From Brachycybe producta (lineage: Eukaryota; Arthropoda; Diplopoda; Playtdesmida; Andrognathidae), in NCBI GenBank assembly GCA_036925085.1, contig JAUPFP010000007.1, positions 2,034,302 through 2,098,301 of the forward strand: a stretch of 64,000 nucleotides of DNA, written 5' to 3'. The number at the start of each line of letters is the position of its first letter. Position 1 is the first letter of the stretch. This document shows, piece after piece, positions 10,978 to 23,509 of this stretch. Both the position numbers and the translations under genes were made by a program. Below the pieces are notes generated by a model. That model was not told the DNA's origin, did not search any database, and saw only the letters and a program-made list of their open reading frames with translations.

Positions 10978-11331
10978 AATGGTTTATGAACAGCTGATTT
11001 TCTGTCTTTCAGGTGCAAAATTAAGTGAATCTAGAAAATCTTTTAGAAACTAGAAAGGTAGCTTAATCACTTAAGGGTATTTTTATGTTGATATCTTTCA
11101 AAGTAAACTTTTTATGAACTTTAAGCAGACGATATTTTTTATATATTTGAAGAATAGAAAAATGAAAGATATATTGAAAATTTGAAAATCTATATATCAA
11201 CATGAAAGTACCCATAAGTGGTTGAACTATACCTTCTAGTTTATAAAATACTTTCTAGTTTTTTCTTAATTTTGCTTGTGAATGATAGAATAACCAGAGT
11301 TCGAAAATCAGCTATTCATAAATCATCTTAA
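10978..11331. repeat. Family C fold-back repeat (C2)
   Basis: Both outer ends carry the same word: TTTATGAACAGCTGATTTT on the left and AAAATCAGCTATTCATAAAT on the right. Inside, TTAGAAACTAGAAAGGTAGC and TATTTTTATGTTGATATCTT face their reverse complements (ATATATCAACATGAAAGTA, CTTCTAGTTTATAAAATAC). This is the clearest full-length copy. Confidence 0.85.
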
Positions 11332-11339
11332 TTGAATTT

Positions 11340-13590
11340 CATCAACAACAAAAACTGGCCCTCAATGGAAAAAACCGACCCTCACAACATAATTAGGCAG
11401 AGCATAAAATATTCATACAAGTAACTGTAAAAACGTTGAGGTTACAACTTACCAGTCGAACTTTTGAGTTTTTTTTTTGTTTCTTAAATATATACCTACG
11501 AATTCATTGCAAATTCCTAAGTGTAAACGTGGCATCAAACATTGACCGTATTGAATTAAAATGATTCTGTTTTGTTAATTTGAAATCAGGTAAAGGTTTA
11601 TCTGTAAAGGGGGGGGGTGGCCAAAGGTGAGGTTGAATATCTGGAGGTTGGGTTACATTGTAGAATTTTGATTTTTAAATGTGTAACGAATTGATAACAG
11701 ACTTTTAACAGTTATTTTTTATGATTATATTAATGCATATCAAAAAAATGAACAACAACAACAAAAATTTGAATGTGACATTTCAGTGATGGCGTCGGCG
11801 GCGCATGAGGGCGTAATTTGTATCGGTGTGTCTGCACACCCCCCTCCAAACGCCGATTTCTATATTTATTACATATTTCTTATCTATGGTGAAATGAATG
11901 ATTTCTCTATATAAAAATACGGATACGTATATAGGACTACTATACGCCTTTAAGCCAGTTGGTCACGCTTTTTTTAAGATTTCAGTTATTTTTTTTTTGG
12001 CATAAAAAAGTGGGTTGGAATCGAATCTCAACACTTCCTTTTATTATTATCATCATTATTATGATTATTCGTAGAATTCGTTCCATAATCGATTCATTCT
12101 GGATCTCTTCAATGATGATACACTTAAGAGCAATTTTTTCAATGAGTTGTTTTTCTTTCTTTCTTCTTTTTTTTTTTCTTATTCATCATCTTCACGCCTC
12201 ATTTTATACGATTTCCTTGACCTTTGACATGAATTTCGTGTTTGTGATATGTTGGCGTCCATTAAACCTCACACTTCTACGTTTAGTTTTCATTTTTTTA
12301 AAGTTAGTTTTTACTATGAAGGAATTTTTTCATTTTTTTTTTTACTTGTATGAAAATATTGGATTGGAAATTTACCATAAACTTTGAGGATGTTCTTTTG
12401 TTTAAATTTCAAAAGTACTTTGGTGATCGATTTTACATTGTTTGATTGGATACTTTGGGTGCTAATTTTGTAGTTTGTGCTTTGGTCAAGTGTCATAATT
12501 TCCTTGAAGCATTATATAAGAGCCCCAACCGTTCTTTGCACCAGTAGTGCCGGTAGAAGCTTCACCGGAAGTTAAGTTCACTATAGTTCATTCTATCAAA
12601 AACAACACTCGTAGTACTAGGACACACGAGAACACAAAAATGGTGTCATCATAGAGTATAATAGCATCAATAGTGGCACATTGACAAATACGTCATCCTG
12701 TACTTCATACATGATACAGCACTGTAAAAAAAACTTATGGTTTTTGTCATTCTCTTTACTATTACAGTCATGGTTGGAACACACAAACCACTTTTGGTGG
12801 TCCATTTCGACTCCTAAATGAAGTCGGGTTGTCGCCAACACCGAACACTTCGAATTTTTTCATAAAAAATACATTGCAACCACAGCTCAACCACCTTCGA
12901 CTTCATTTTACAGTAAAAATTGACCACTCATAGTTGTATGTGTGTCAAGGCCCTTAGCCAAAATAATTTGCAACTTATTTGGTTTTTCATCGTGATAGGC
13001 ATAATGTGATAAAGTGATGGGCCATATTTTTTATATTCAAATGAGGACCTCTGTATTTATTCTTGCCAGTTGGAAGTTTTACTTCTTTTAAGTATAACAG
13101 CAGCCAGTTTCTATCAAAAGTTAAGTTGAAAAATCAATTGAAAGTCAAATATGTACATGTACCAAAGTATAGGAATAAACCTTGAGTTAAAATTCAACGT
13201 GTAGATTGAATTGGTTGTAAGAACTTCCATTTTAACCACATACATATAATATCATATGTACATGTAATGTAAATTGAGAGTTGGTTACCACCTTTAGTTC
13301 ACCTGCATTCCTGAATTTCACTTCTATAAAAGCGTAGAAAATTATCAAAGTGTGACCCACAATGAATAAATTGTTTCGAAAATGGGTACTATGAAATTTA
13401 TAGAAGAAAAAAAAAACCTACACTATAAATGCTTGTGTAATTATTATAAAAAAAAACTTAAAATTGAGGAGTGAATAAGGGGGTGTAACTTATGAAAAAT
13501 ACCTGCAGTGTAAAGGAAGTATGCCATTTTTTTAAAAAAATTTTGTTTTACTATTGTATGGTGTTGAATGGGATGTATATCCTTCTCTTT
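11340..13590. other. No gene seen
   Basis: AT-rich sequence with T runs and an (ATT/ATC)-rich patch at 12040-12070. A TATATAAG box with nearby CACCGGAAG words occurs at about 12513-12570, but no frame or transcript feature follows. The word ACACAAAAATGGTGT at 12633-12647 is shared with the family G repeat. Confidence 0.5.
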
Positions 13591-13595
13591 GTAGT

Positions 13596-13916
13596 TAAGT
13601 TTGGTTTTAAAGTGTAAACGCCCCTCGAACTCTGGTTATTCCGTGTTTCAGGTTCAAAATGAAGAGAAACTAGAAGGGTAGCTCAATCACATAAGGGTCA
13701 TTTCATGTTGATATATTTTAAAATAAGCTTTTTATGTCATTTTGAAAATGACAATATTTTTTTTAAAAAAGTTTATTTTGAAAGATATCAAACATAAAAG
13801 TAACTATTAAATGATTCAGCAGCCTTTCAAGTTTCTAAAACACTTTCAATTTATCTCTAAAGTTGCTCTCTTTTGATAAACTAAATAACCGGAATTCGAA
13901 AATCAGCTGTTCATAA
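13596..13916. repeat. Family C fold-back repeat (C3)
   Basis: The left end is TTTAAAGTGTAAACGCCCC then TCGAACTCTGGTTATTCC; the right end is GGAATTCGAAAATCAGCTGT then TCATAAA. Inner arms: AAACTAGAAGGGTAGCTCAA and TCATGTTGATATATTTTAAA against TTTGAAAGATATCAAACATA. It has one terminus of each of the two types seen in this family. Confidence 0.85.
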
Positions 13917-14155
13917 AACATTATTACTGGATAAATAAATATACAAGTAATAATTTTGTATTATGAACATGTGATTGTAAATGTAACGATAAATAGGGTA
14001 AAGTATAGGCAACTTAATAATTGTTGCAGTCACCTTTTTTTAACAGGTAAGATAGAAACAGATATAAACCCTATTATTATATTAAGAATCTATCGGAATT
14101 TCGATTAATTTATTATAATTATGTTTGAGAAAACTGAAAAAAACGGTTTTCATTG

Positions 14156-14584
14156 TACAAGTATATCGACTGTGATCTGACAATACCTCCTATCTGACAT
14201 TTTGGTCGAAATTGAGTTAAGATTACTACTAATAGTTTTTTTTACGCTGGATCGAATGGAAGAAACCTCTATTCATTTTCAAAAAAAATTCCTTAAGTTT
14301 AATTATTGCCAGGAAAATATCTTCTATTGTAAATCCGCTTGGAGCGCACTGACATAAGATCATGGAAATAACTACTAACTGCGATCAAATTAAAAAAAAA
14401 ATGATTCAAAACTTAAAAAGTATTAATTTTATTATAAAGCAAAAAAACAAAACAACAATATTGAAATGCCATTAACAAAGAAGTGCCGTAAAAAAAGGTA
14501 TTAAAACAGTTTTTTGCTTCTCCTGAAAAGTTAGTCCCTATATGCAGATAAGGAGGTATTGTCAGGTCACAGTCGATATACAAG
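14156..14584. repeat. Inverted-repeat element with ~40-bp arms, 347-bp spacer
   Basis: TATATCGACTGTGATCTGAC then AATACCTCCT at about 14162-14191 recurs inverted at about 14551-14580 (AGGAGGTATT then GTCAGGTCACAGTCGATATA) with few mismatches. The spacer has no coding frame. Probably a non-autonomous TIR element; no TSD recognised. Confidence 0.65.
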
Positions 14585-14639
14585 CTTATATTAAAATTAT
14601 TCTTGTTCAATTTTGAAATTGGTACTTTTATAATAAGAG

Positions 14640-16129
14640 AGAAGAATGGTATATAAATAGGTTGTAACAGTATGAAGAAAAAACGTTTTTCTGTGGTTGA
14701 TATTATCTTTTATCAAACAGCATTCTATTTTATATAAGGAGTATGTGTAAGAAAAGTGTGATTCAAAAGAAGTTTCTCTCTAAAGTAATTTATTAAAAGA
14801 TATCACGAAAGTTATACTTAGCACTTTGACAAGTTTTTAACGATTACTATTGTTCATATTAAACAATTTTTATTTTAATATATACAAAAAAAAGTTGGCA
14901 TTGGTCATAATACCTGCTGAGAAAGAAAGTGACACGACATTTACAACAACAACAAAAAAAAACAATATGGCCGTGGAAATTTTTTGTTATGATTTTCTCT
15001 TGAATGTAGTCCTATAGGAGATTAGGCTAATTATTATCTACAAGGGAGGGTTTCATGAAATTACTAGTGGATTATTTACTCCATGTGAATTCCGTTTGTT
15101 AAGTATAGGGCCTACTGCATGAGTATACCCAATAATGGACCCACAGTTGCGGGTCGTTTCTATATATTAGTGTCGGTACAATGTGGCTATTAATTATATA
15201 CGGTTGGTACCCTCGGCTTCCTAAAAATGACAACAACAAAAAAGAGTTGTTGTTGTTTTGCGTGTCAGCTGCTCTAACAAGACAACGTCATTTTTAACAC
15301 AATATTCAAATCCTCTACAATGATTGGTTCTAAAATCCAAAATGGCCGACAATTTGCCATTTAAAATATATATCTTTCAAAAACAATGTGCGACGGGGGG
15401 GGGGGGGGAAGTAAATTGCACATAAATATATAATATTATTTTGAGATTTTGTACGAATTTCATCTCATAATATGTTGGCTATAACTAAACATCATGAAGA
15501 GTAGTGGACCGTGGACAGTGTTATAGAGAAGTGTATGGAAATGGAGATTCTCACTTTTTGATTGACATCAAATTGGTAATACGTGATAATGGATCCTGGT
15601 TATTGAAGAGGTACAATTACAATGTCAGGTTTCGTTTTTTTTAGCTGTTGTTGTTATGTATACATAACATACACAGGTATTAAGGGGCTGTTCCTATGTG
15701 AAGTCTACACAGAAAAAAAAAGCAAGAGAAGATGGATAGATGGACACCTTTTGAAAGGCGGTGCGAGGTGTTACCTATAGGCTATAATACTCCTGGTTAA
15801 CTTTATAATAATATAAGAAAAATAGAAAAAGGGGAGTTGCAACAAAAAATGCATTGTGTTTTGTTGTTTTTCATGGAGAATGGAAGATAGTTTTGCCTTC
15901 ACCTTTCCTTTTTTTGAGGGGGTGGCGGGGAAGAGAGAGAGAGTTGGTTCGAAATCGCAAATGCACGATTGCCAAAAGCCACTGGACCACATGCTGTGTC
16001 CACCAACACTGTATTTACTCTACACACACACACACACACAGTACACACGATAACCCCCTATAGACCTCTCTTAACACGCAAAAATTTGGAGGTGTGTTAT
16101 GTCAATCTTTAAAATTATGTTTAAAACAC

Positions 16130-16173
<44 letters not shown>

Positions 16174-16600
16174 AAGCACCATTATATTTCTTAAGTTGTG
16201 TCTACTTTAGAAATAAATAAATATTAATACATAGTCAAAAGACTTATTTTTTGTTGTTGTTGTGTTATTTTAAGTGTTGGTCCTTGAGGGCCTCGGCTTA
16301 TCATACACATGGGACCTTACCTTACTTTCGTTTATTGCTTTCGGTTTTCTTTTGATCCAGATTTCAGAAATTCAGATTTCCAAATCTGCATTTTTCTAGA
16401 TTGGTTCTCCTTATTTAACATTTGTAAACTTTATGGATATATATGGAGAATTTTAAATCTAGTTACTATAACAGACTGTGTAAACAAAATGGATGTCTGA
16501 TTGTGTGTATGTATTGATTTTTTTTATTAATTAATTGTTAACATCTCAATAATCGTTCAATCAATTAGTTAGGTCAGAGTCAGTAAACGATTCCAAGTAT
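14640..16600. other. No gene seen; simple repeats
   Basis: It holds a 14-base G run at 15395-15408, (CA)n at about 16022-16040 and a (CT)n tract ending near 16167. Small frames here are chance. Confidence 0.6.
16133..16167. repeat. (CT)n microsatellite
   Basis: About 17 CT units. Confidence 0.95.
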
Positions 16601-16640
16601 GAAATGAAAACGAAACTGTCCCTCTTTCTTCCAATTTAAA

Positions 16641-16819
16641 GGTTGCCTTTGAGAATTCCTACCTTTGTTACACTGGATAGAGACACTGTAGGAGGCAAGA
16701 ACACACTAGAATACAAAAATGGTGTGGAATTTTAGGAGAGGTGCACTGCATAGATGGCGCTGTTTGTTTGAAATTAAAGCTTTAATACAATGACATCTTT
16801 CAGCGAACCTACAGTGTCT
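16641..16819. repeat. Family G repeat, copy 1 (+)
   Basis: TGCCTTTGAGAATTCCTACC, TTTGTTACACTGGATAGAGA and ACACTAGAATACAAAAATGG recur in order, in near-identical form, on the - strand at 52781-52890. AGACACTGTAGG at 16681-16692 and its exact reverse complement at 16808-16819 suggest TIRs of an inner element. No coding frame. Confidence 0.6.
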
Positions 16820-16849
16820 GAATTCATAGAATGTATTTCATAAGGCTTT

Positions 16850-18135
16850 CGAACCAGGTGGGAGGCCTCTTGTCAGGTGCACCACCGATCGGTCCCTGAA
16901 TTGTATCGCAGAATTAATCTCTGTACGTAAACATGCTTATCACTTCTATAGACGCCATCTTGTTTCCAGGTCATCTGCTGCTCCTGTACATCATTTTGGT
17001 TGTTTCTGCTGTTCTACTACTTTGATTGAAGTTATTAGAAAACACAATATACCGACATTCTCAAATGCTTTCCTACCAACTGTTTGTCAAAGAACCTTTG
17101 CTTTTTTGTCATTCTCAAATGCATCCATAAGTAGAGTAGTTCTACAGTATCTACCTGCCATATCAAGTAATTTTAAGTATGGGTTATTTTTTTCACTTAT
17201 GTGTGGAATCCAGTCTATTTTGATAATTCAGGCATACAAAATTGTAAGGCCTTGATTATCTACTATATAAAACTTTTTTTTTTAAGAAAAAAAGTTTACA
17301 TTGTTTTAAAAAAGTTCATTGTTTTAATAGAAGTTGAGGTGGTTTTTTTTTTGTCTTTTCTTTCTCGTACGAAGAAAACTAAACCGAATTCCTAAACCTT
17401 AGAAATACTTTTCATGAGGAATCATTATGATGATATAAAATAAAAGTATTTATTACTATTAATCTAAGACTTAAGTGTTACGTGCAAAGAATAGAATGGG
17501 AGGGGGGATGGATGGATGAAATAAGCTACATAAAAATTGAGAGACTGAAATAAAAAAAAGGTGAATTGATGGCCATGATTTAGCATTTTAGCAGGTGTGT
17601 ATTATTGCTCTTAAGTAGTTCTCCCCCCACCATTCTCCTTCTGCAATTCAACTTGTACAACAGTTCGGACAAAAAAAGAAGCCGACTTACTGACTAGCTT
17701 TTGGCCACTTCAAATTTGACAGAAAGAAAAATGCCGAATCTAAAACGTTTTTTTTTATTCTTCTTCTTCTTATGATGGGCTTTGCTACCCAATTACATTT
17801 ACAGATGTCTTCAATTATGATTGTTTTAACTAAAGACTCATATAGAGAGATGATGATGATATAGGCCTACTATTAAGGGTCTTAGAAAGTGAGAGAGGCT
17901 TCAGGCATAAAGTATGGAGATATTATTTGAGGGCCACACACTGATGAAAATGAAATTTCATTGGTGGGTCATGAAGATCATGAATGGCGTTTTTTTTTCT
18001 CTTTCTTTTCTTTCTAATTGTACTTTCAAATTAATTGATCCATGGATCACTGACCGAATTGGCTGCGAAAATAATTTGTTAGCATTTAGCATAAATATTT
18101 CTCTGAAATTCCTTATTTCAATATTAATTTTATTA
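16850..18135. other. No gene seen
   Basis: The CATTCTCAAATGC word occurs twice (about 17057 and 17110) within otherwise unremarkable AT-rich sequence. No defensible frame, RNA or element edge. Confidence 0.5.
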
Positions 18136-18139
18136 ATAA

Positions 18140-18679
18140 AGCCTCGTTTTCACGGCGATAGTTCTTTCATGAGAGTAGCTATCGTGAAAGTTGTGATAGT
18201 TCACTCTCACGATAGCAACTGTCTACATGTCTTGAAGTAACATAACAGTTGTTCAGGGCCGGACTGGCTAGTGGTTGGCCCCACCGGCTATGAACTTGTG
18301 TTGGCCCCAGCCCCAAAATAACCAAAGATTTGCTCCTTATAAACCTTCAGCATTTGGCCCCCAATTGACCGGCAATCGCCAGTCAGCCAGCCGGGCCAGT
18401 CCGAGCCTGCAGTTGTTTCATGACAGTGTGACGTCCACTTCATAGATATCATTGAGTCAACAACAGTGTTGCCTCTCTCTCTCCCCCTCCAGAAGCCAAA
18501 TTTCCCTACAAAGTGGATATTTTCCTACAAGCGGTCACACAACTATTACTATTGCGACAGGTGACTATCAACTATCTTGTTAAACGAGATAGTGTGATAG
18601 TGCTATCGCGACAGTGTGATAGTGACTATCATGTGGTCTTCACGATGATAGTGAAAACTATCATCGTGAAAACGAGGCT
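18140..18679. mobile_element. TTAA-type inverted-repeat element interrupted by a hAT insertion
   Basis: The ends are AGCCTCGTTTTCACG and its exact reverse complement CGTGAAAACGAGGCT. Subterminal TATCGTGA / CGATAGT words recur inverted many times on both sides. The flanks are ATAA and TAAA, close to the TTAA seen at 37009/37656 for an element with similar AGCC..GGCT ends. A hAT element sits inside at 18254-18409. Confidence 0.75.
18254..18409. mobile_element. Non-autonomous hAT element, 156 bp (nested)
   Basis: The ends are CAGGGCCGGACTGGCTAG and (reverse complement) CAGGCTCGGACTGGCCCGGC. A perfect 8-bp TSD CAGTTGTT flanks it at 18246-18253 and 18410-18417. It is non-coding and GC-richer than its surroundings. 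Confidence 0.92.
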
Positions 18680-18897
18680 TAAAAGAAAATGATTCATATT
18701 ATCATTTAGGTACAGGTCCAGAACAATGTTAAATTATTTTATTAAAAAGGAATTTTAAAACTATAATTAACAGGTGTTTATGTTATTTTTCTTCTTCTGA
18801 AACATATTTAACAGATTATTGCTGTAGTTTAAGGTTCCATTCACATATATTGTTAAAACAAAAGAGCTAAAATCTTATTCTTATCTTTAATAAAAAC

Positions 18898-18916
18898 GAG
18901 AGAGAGAGAGAGAGAG
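18898..18916. repeat. (GA)n microsatellite
   Basis: About nine GA units. Confidence 0.9.
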
Positions 18917-18919
18917 TGA

Positions 18920-19880
18920 AAGTGTGAACACACAAAAAAAAAGAGAAGCATTTCAAAATGAACAAATTCCTTTATCATATTTTTCTAAATGATTTCAAGA
19001 ACTTGTTTTTATTTTTAAAACACCTTTTGTGTTTTATAGCGGGTGTAATTTGTAAATGTTGTTGTTTGCACTTAAGAGTTTTTCTATCAAGAAGGTACAA
19101 CAACAAGCAGAAGAGAACCTTTATTATATATTATATACCATGTTATAGTATAACATACAGGGTCTCTCTGTATATTTTATTATCAAAGAGCTTTTTTTTT
19201 TTTTGCAGGTGACAACGTGAGCAATAAAAAATGAAAAGGTGTGAAAAGATCTTAAGACGAATTGTTAATATCATCCATCCATCCATCCATTAGAGAGAGA
19301 TAGTTGATGATTGGTGTTATATAGAAACACCTTTTTTATGTTTTCATGGTCATAAAATAATAATGCGTGTCAATAAATATGATAAAAAATGAAGAAGATG
19401 ATGGAAAATATATATTTTAGCCTCGAGTTGCAACTTTTTGCAATTTTATAGGCCCAACTGACATTAAATTATAAAATAAGAGAAAACAAAATGGATGCCC
19501 CTATAACATAGAAACTCTCCCCCCCCCCACACACACACACATATTCAAACAGGCATATCTATGGGTGGAGGAGAAGACTCTTATTTAAATTACATTACAG
19601 GCCCCTGAGGCCCTAGGGTTTGACCATTTATTTTTATTATTTAAAAAAAAATAATATCATAGGTACAATTCAATAACGGTGTTACTTTTATTTGTAACGG
19701 TCATTATTTTGATTGCTGAGAAGTTAGAATTATTTATGATTATAATTTTACGAGTAATTAGTAAGGTTCGGATTTTTATGAAATATCAAGTAAAATGTTT
19801 CTCAATTTGTGACCTCAAAAACCAATTGTGAATTAACAAATCTCGTTTAAATCAACCAAAAATTAATTTTTTTAAATCAA
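18920..19880. other. No gene seen
   Basis: AT-rich, with CATC repeats at about 19272-19290 and a C run followed by (CA)n near 19520-19540. Confidence 0.55.
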
Positions 19881-19881
19881 A

Positions 19882-19978
19882 AACTAGTTAGAGGCTAGAA
19901 CTCTGGCTGACAACTGATAGTAACCAAACATCTAGTCTCTAACCAGCCTTTTTAATTAGAAAAAGCAAAATTGCAGTT
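19882..19978. repeat. Family I small inverted-repeat element, copy 1
   Basis: GTTAGAGGCTAG faces CTAGTCTCTAACCAGCC about 50 bp away, followed by AATTAGAAAAAGCAAAATTG. The same arrangement in the other orientation lies at 46462-46575. Confidence 0.55.
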
Positions 19979-20081
19979 GCTCTAATTTATAGCCTTTCTG
20001 AGTGTTCATCAAAATAAGTCGGTGTTCCACGTATTCTGCCGTTTATTGATTTAGCACGGCGTTCCGACCGTTCCACCTTAG

Positions 20082-20119
20082 ACTATTATTACCTTCCTTA
20101 ATAGGAAGGTAATAATAGT
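20082..20119. repeat. 17-bp perfect hairpin
   Basis: ACTATTATTACCTTCCT at 20082-20098 and its exact reverse complement at 20103-20119, with a 4-base loop. Confidence 0.8.
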
Positions 20120-20129
20120 TCCACCGTTC

Positions 20130-21535
20130 ATCAAAATATTGGACCCCCATTATTTCTTGGAAATAAAGAATTTTCATGTTAAATACAAAATTTTGTTTTA
20201 ATTCCACTTTTATTATTGTACCAGTATTTTTTAATAAAAACATAGATAACTGTTTACAACAGACAATAAAGATTAAGTGTTTAGTGGCCCAGAATGATAA
20301 TTTACCTCAGTGGCCCGAGCTGGCTCTCTACGGCCCTGTCTAATGATGATAATTACTTCACAATTGGCACTTGAGCCACGAATTGAGAAACATTTGCCTG
20401 ATAGTTGCATACAAATTCGAGTTATTAGTTAATGGTATGGCTGCAATAAAAAAGAGAATTATTCAGAAGATAAATTTGAAATAAATGAAATAAAAACACA
20501 CGTCATTTTTGTGTTCATTTTTTATAATAATAAAAAAAGTCCAAATGCTAAATTTCCAATTTAAAACAATGGAAAAAAATAAGAGAATTTTGTTCCATTG
20601 GAGACGCCAATGTAATGGGAAGTGTTTTACGCCGTATAGAACAAAACAAAATTCAGACATATATAGTTTGTTAAATGTTGTTTGGGTTTCTGAAATGTTT
20701 TTCCATAAAGACACATTTATTTTTATTATTTGTACAATATACATTCTATGGGTTATGTCCATTAAATTCTTTCTAGACTACTATATGAGATAAACATTTG
20801 TTGTTGTTTTTTTTTTTTGAGAAGAAAAAAATGGAAGCTTTTAGCATGTAGACATTTTAAGTTTTTTTTATGTACAGCTGTATAGAAAAAAAGCCCCATA
20901 TACATGTTGTGGGCATACAAAAGCTGTAAATTTATGACCATTTACAACAACGTTTCAACATTTTACATTAAATCACTTTGACTGAAATTACGTATTTTTC
21001 TTTGCCACCCTCTTGACGATTTTTGGGCGCCTTTTTTGCCAAAACTATTCCATTTATGTGGTCAAAATTTGAACGTGTATATAGCTTTTTATTAATGTGC
21101 AAGGGAATAAAAGCATTATGGTAGAAATTGTATACATGGACCAGCAGGATGATTGTCTTCTAACAACTTGTATAATATATATAATATATATATAAAATAA
21201 TGTTTGTTGTTCACATGGTTTTTTCCCCTTTGGTCAGACAAAAATGGACAGGTGCGTAGAACTTTAGAGGTCAGCATTATGCGCAAATGTTGCAAACTTT
21301 GCAATAGTGTATACTACACATTTGTATAGAGTTCTTTCAGACTCCTAACTTTGTTTTTATAAATTTATAGTATCAGTTCTACATTACAAAATTTTGCAAC
21401 CATTTATATTAAGAGGCTACATCGCAAAATTACTTTGAACAATTTCCACAAAAAGCGCTAGCATCGTTTTTCTATTGAGCCCATAGACCCGATGTTAAAG
21501 AAGAAACGTTAATTTTTAAAATACACAGTCGCGGC
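20130..21535. other. No gene seen
   Basis: AT-rich. CTCTACGGCCCTG at about 20327-20339 looks like a hAT right end, but I found no matching left end or TSD. Short frames here have no recognisable motif. Confidence 0.5.
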
Positions 21536-21542
21536 GGCAATA

Positions 21543-21728
21543 CGTGCTGTGCAAATCTGCAATTGCATATTGGGAACCGGTTCTGATCAGTTCGTCGATC
21601 TTCATGAACCGGTTCAAACGCATTTGCAGATTTGCACAACACATTAGACTAATGTGTTGCACAAATCTGCTAATGCATATTGAGAACCGGTTCGTCAACA
21701 TCCGACGAAATGATCAGAACCGGTTTCC
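21543..21728. repeat. Cluster of inverted TTGCACAAATCTGC / GAACCGGTTC units
   Basis: The word TGCAAATCTGC with GCAAT and GAACCGGTTC occurs three times: forward at about 21548, inverted at about 21620-21645, and forward again at about 21655-21690. The middle copy pairs with either neighbour. The junction ACACATTAGACTAATGTGTT at 21640-21659 is itself palindromic. Confidence 0.65.
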
Positions 21729-22427
21729 AAAAAAAAAAAAAAAATCGCAAACCGATTAAATCGGTTCTTAACCGAGTAGAAACGGTTCGGTTCTACCCGT
21801 TGCCAACTCTACCTACACAAATAGACGACGACGATTTCAAAATGAAAAGTTTTAAAGTAATGTTTAATAAATAATTTGTGTTGGTTGGTTCTTTTTAATT
21901 TGTAGTCTAGTCTTTATGCATTTTTGTGTTGTTTTGTATTGTCTCCCTTTTAAAATTCAATTTCAATGTTAAGTCAAAATGTCGTTTGTTTTATCGAGAA
22001 CTTGTCTCGTAAATTCCTTATTAAATGCCGAGTGCTGACCTACCTACCTACCTGAATTAACGTAAATTCGTTGTATTTTTCTTCTTTGAGTGCTCGGTTT
22101 TGTGTATTTTTTTTATTCCCTCTTCTTCTTTTTACTATAATGAATTTTTTTTTGTTTCATTATCGTCTCTCAAATTTGTTTCAAATTTAGATTCTGAACA
22201 CGTATTATAGTCGAAACAACAAAAGAATTCCTGGTTTAAAATTATTTGTATTCAGTCAACTCACTTTTAAAAGTTGAAACTATTTCGAAATTTCTAAATG
22301 AAATTTTAAGAGGTCTTTTTTTTTAAAAAAAAATTCAGTTAAGTTTTTATTATTAAAAGTTATAACTCATTTGAAATTAATGAGGATATTCATTGTTTTC
22401 ATTACATAGTCAATATATATATATTGT

Positions 22428-23009
22428 ATTTTCTCACTGGAGATCATTTTTCCTGAGTTCTTCTTTCTATATGAAAGTTTCTTAAAGAATATTCTTAAGC
22501 CCGTTATACACCATCAATTATGTCTTAAATAAATGTATAAATTAATTTATAAATTTAACATTGCACGTGTATAACGACGTGAATGTTAAATTATTTGGTC
22601 AAAGTTGCATTAATATAGAAGATGTTCTATTTTTCTTAAATGATCACATCTACTAGAGCGCTTTTTCAGGATCAGCATCATTCTTATGTAATTTACAAAG
22701 CAATATACCGATGTGCTCTGCAACATGTTTAGCACACCTCTCCCCCAATTCTCTTGTCTAGAAGGTCACATCGTTAGATATACGATAAAGTGTCACACTG
22801 CGCAGTGTTCTGCGCACATAATTTTAAGTAAAAATGTTCGAATACTTTTACAAGTATATAACTGCCGATTGATACTTATAAATTAAGTTATATATTTTAT
22901 GTACCAAATCATTCACGAAAACATTCATCAATTAATCCACAATAAAAATGTAAGTAAAAATTGTAGGTGTATAACGGGCTTCAGGAAAAGTACTCTCCAG
23001 TGAGAAAAT
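22428..23009. repeat. Outer inverted repeat around a TTAA-type element
   Basis: ATTTTCTCACTGGAGA at 22428-22443 faces TCTCCAGTGAGAAAAT at 22994-23009, with TTTTTCCTGA and TCAGGAAAAG inside. The inner element 22498-22980 sits between the arms, as if inserted in the middle of an older fold-back. Confidence 0.65.
22498..22980. mobile_element. TTAA-type inverted-repeat element, 483 bp
   Basis: The ends are AGCCCGTTATACACC and its exact reverse complement GGTGTATAACGGGCT. The interior repeats TTATAAATTTAACATTG, CACGTGTATAACG and ACATTCATCAATTAATCC words in inverted pairs. The left flank reads CTTA; a clear TTAA duplication is not preserved, so class is by resemblance to 37013-37655. Confidence 0.65.
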
Positions 23010-23451
23010 GAAGAAATTGCAACTTGCACTTTAAATAGAGATTTAGAACTAAATCTTCAAGAAAAACTACTCTACGTGTCTAGATGACCATTGACCACTA
23101 AGGCCAAAAGTTTGTATAAAATACACAAAATGCATAATGACCTTTCCAACCCCCTTTTGAGAACACTATAATGCCATATATATGAATGTCATATATCAAA
23201 AATAAGAATGAATAAAATGCACAAATTGCATACTCTTTGGAAATTTCCAGAAATTCACTTATTTTTTGAGAAGAAGAAAAAAACATCCCTGTTACTGAAT
23301 CTTATTATTTGATTCAGACATTTAATTAATTTAATTTTAGACTATAATATACATTTTAATTTGCATAAAATGAACCATTTTCTTGTATAGTTTTGCATTT
23401 TTATAATTTTTTTTTGTTAGAAATCGTTGACCTTTAATGATCACTGAAGTT

Positions 23452-23501
23452 AAAATAAGAATGTATTACTGACTAAAATGTCAGTAATACATTCTTATTT
23501 T
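23452..23501. repeat. 22-bp perfect hairpin
   Basis: AAAATAAGAATGTATTACTG then AC at 23452-23473, with its exact reverse complement at 23480-23501 and a 6-base loop. Confidence 0.85.
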
Positions 23502-23509
23502 GTGAGAAA

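Noticed and set aside
12505-12570. TATATAAG box as a promoter
   Set aside because: No coding or RNA feature follows, and such boxes are frequent by chance here.
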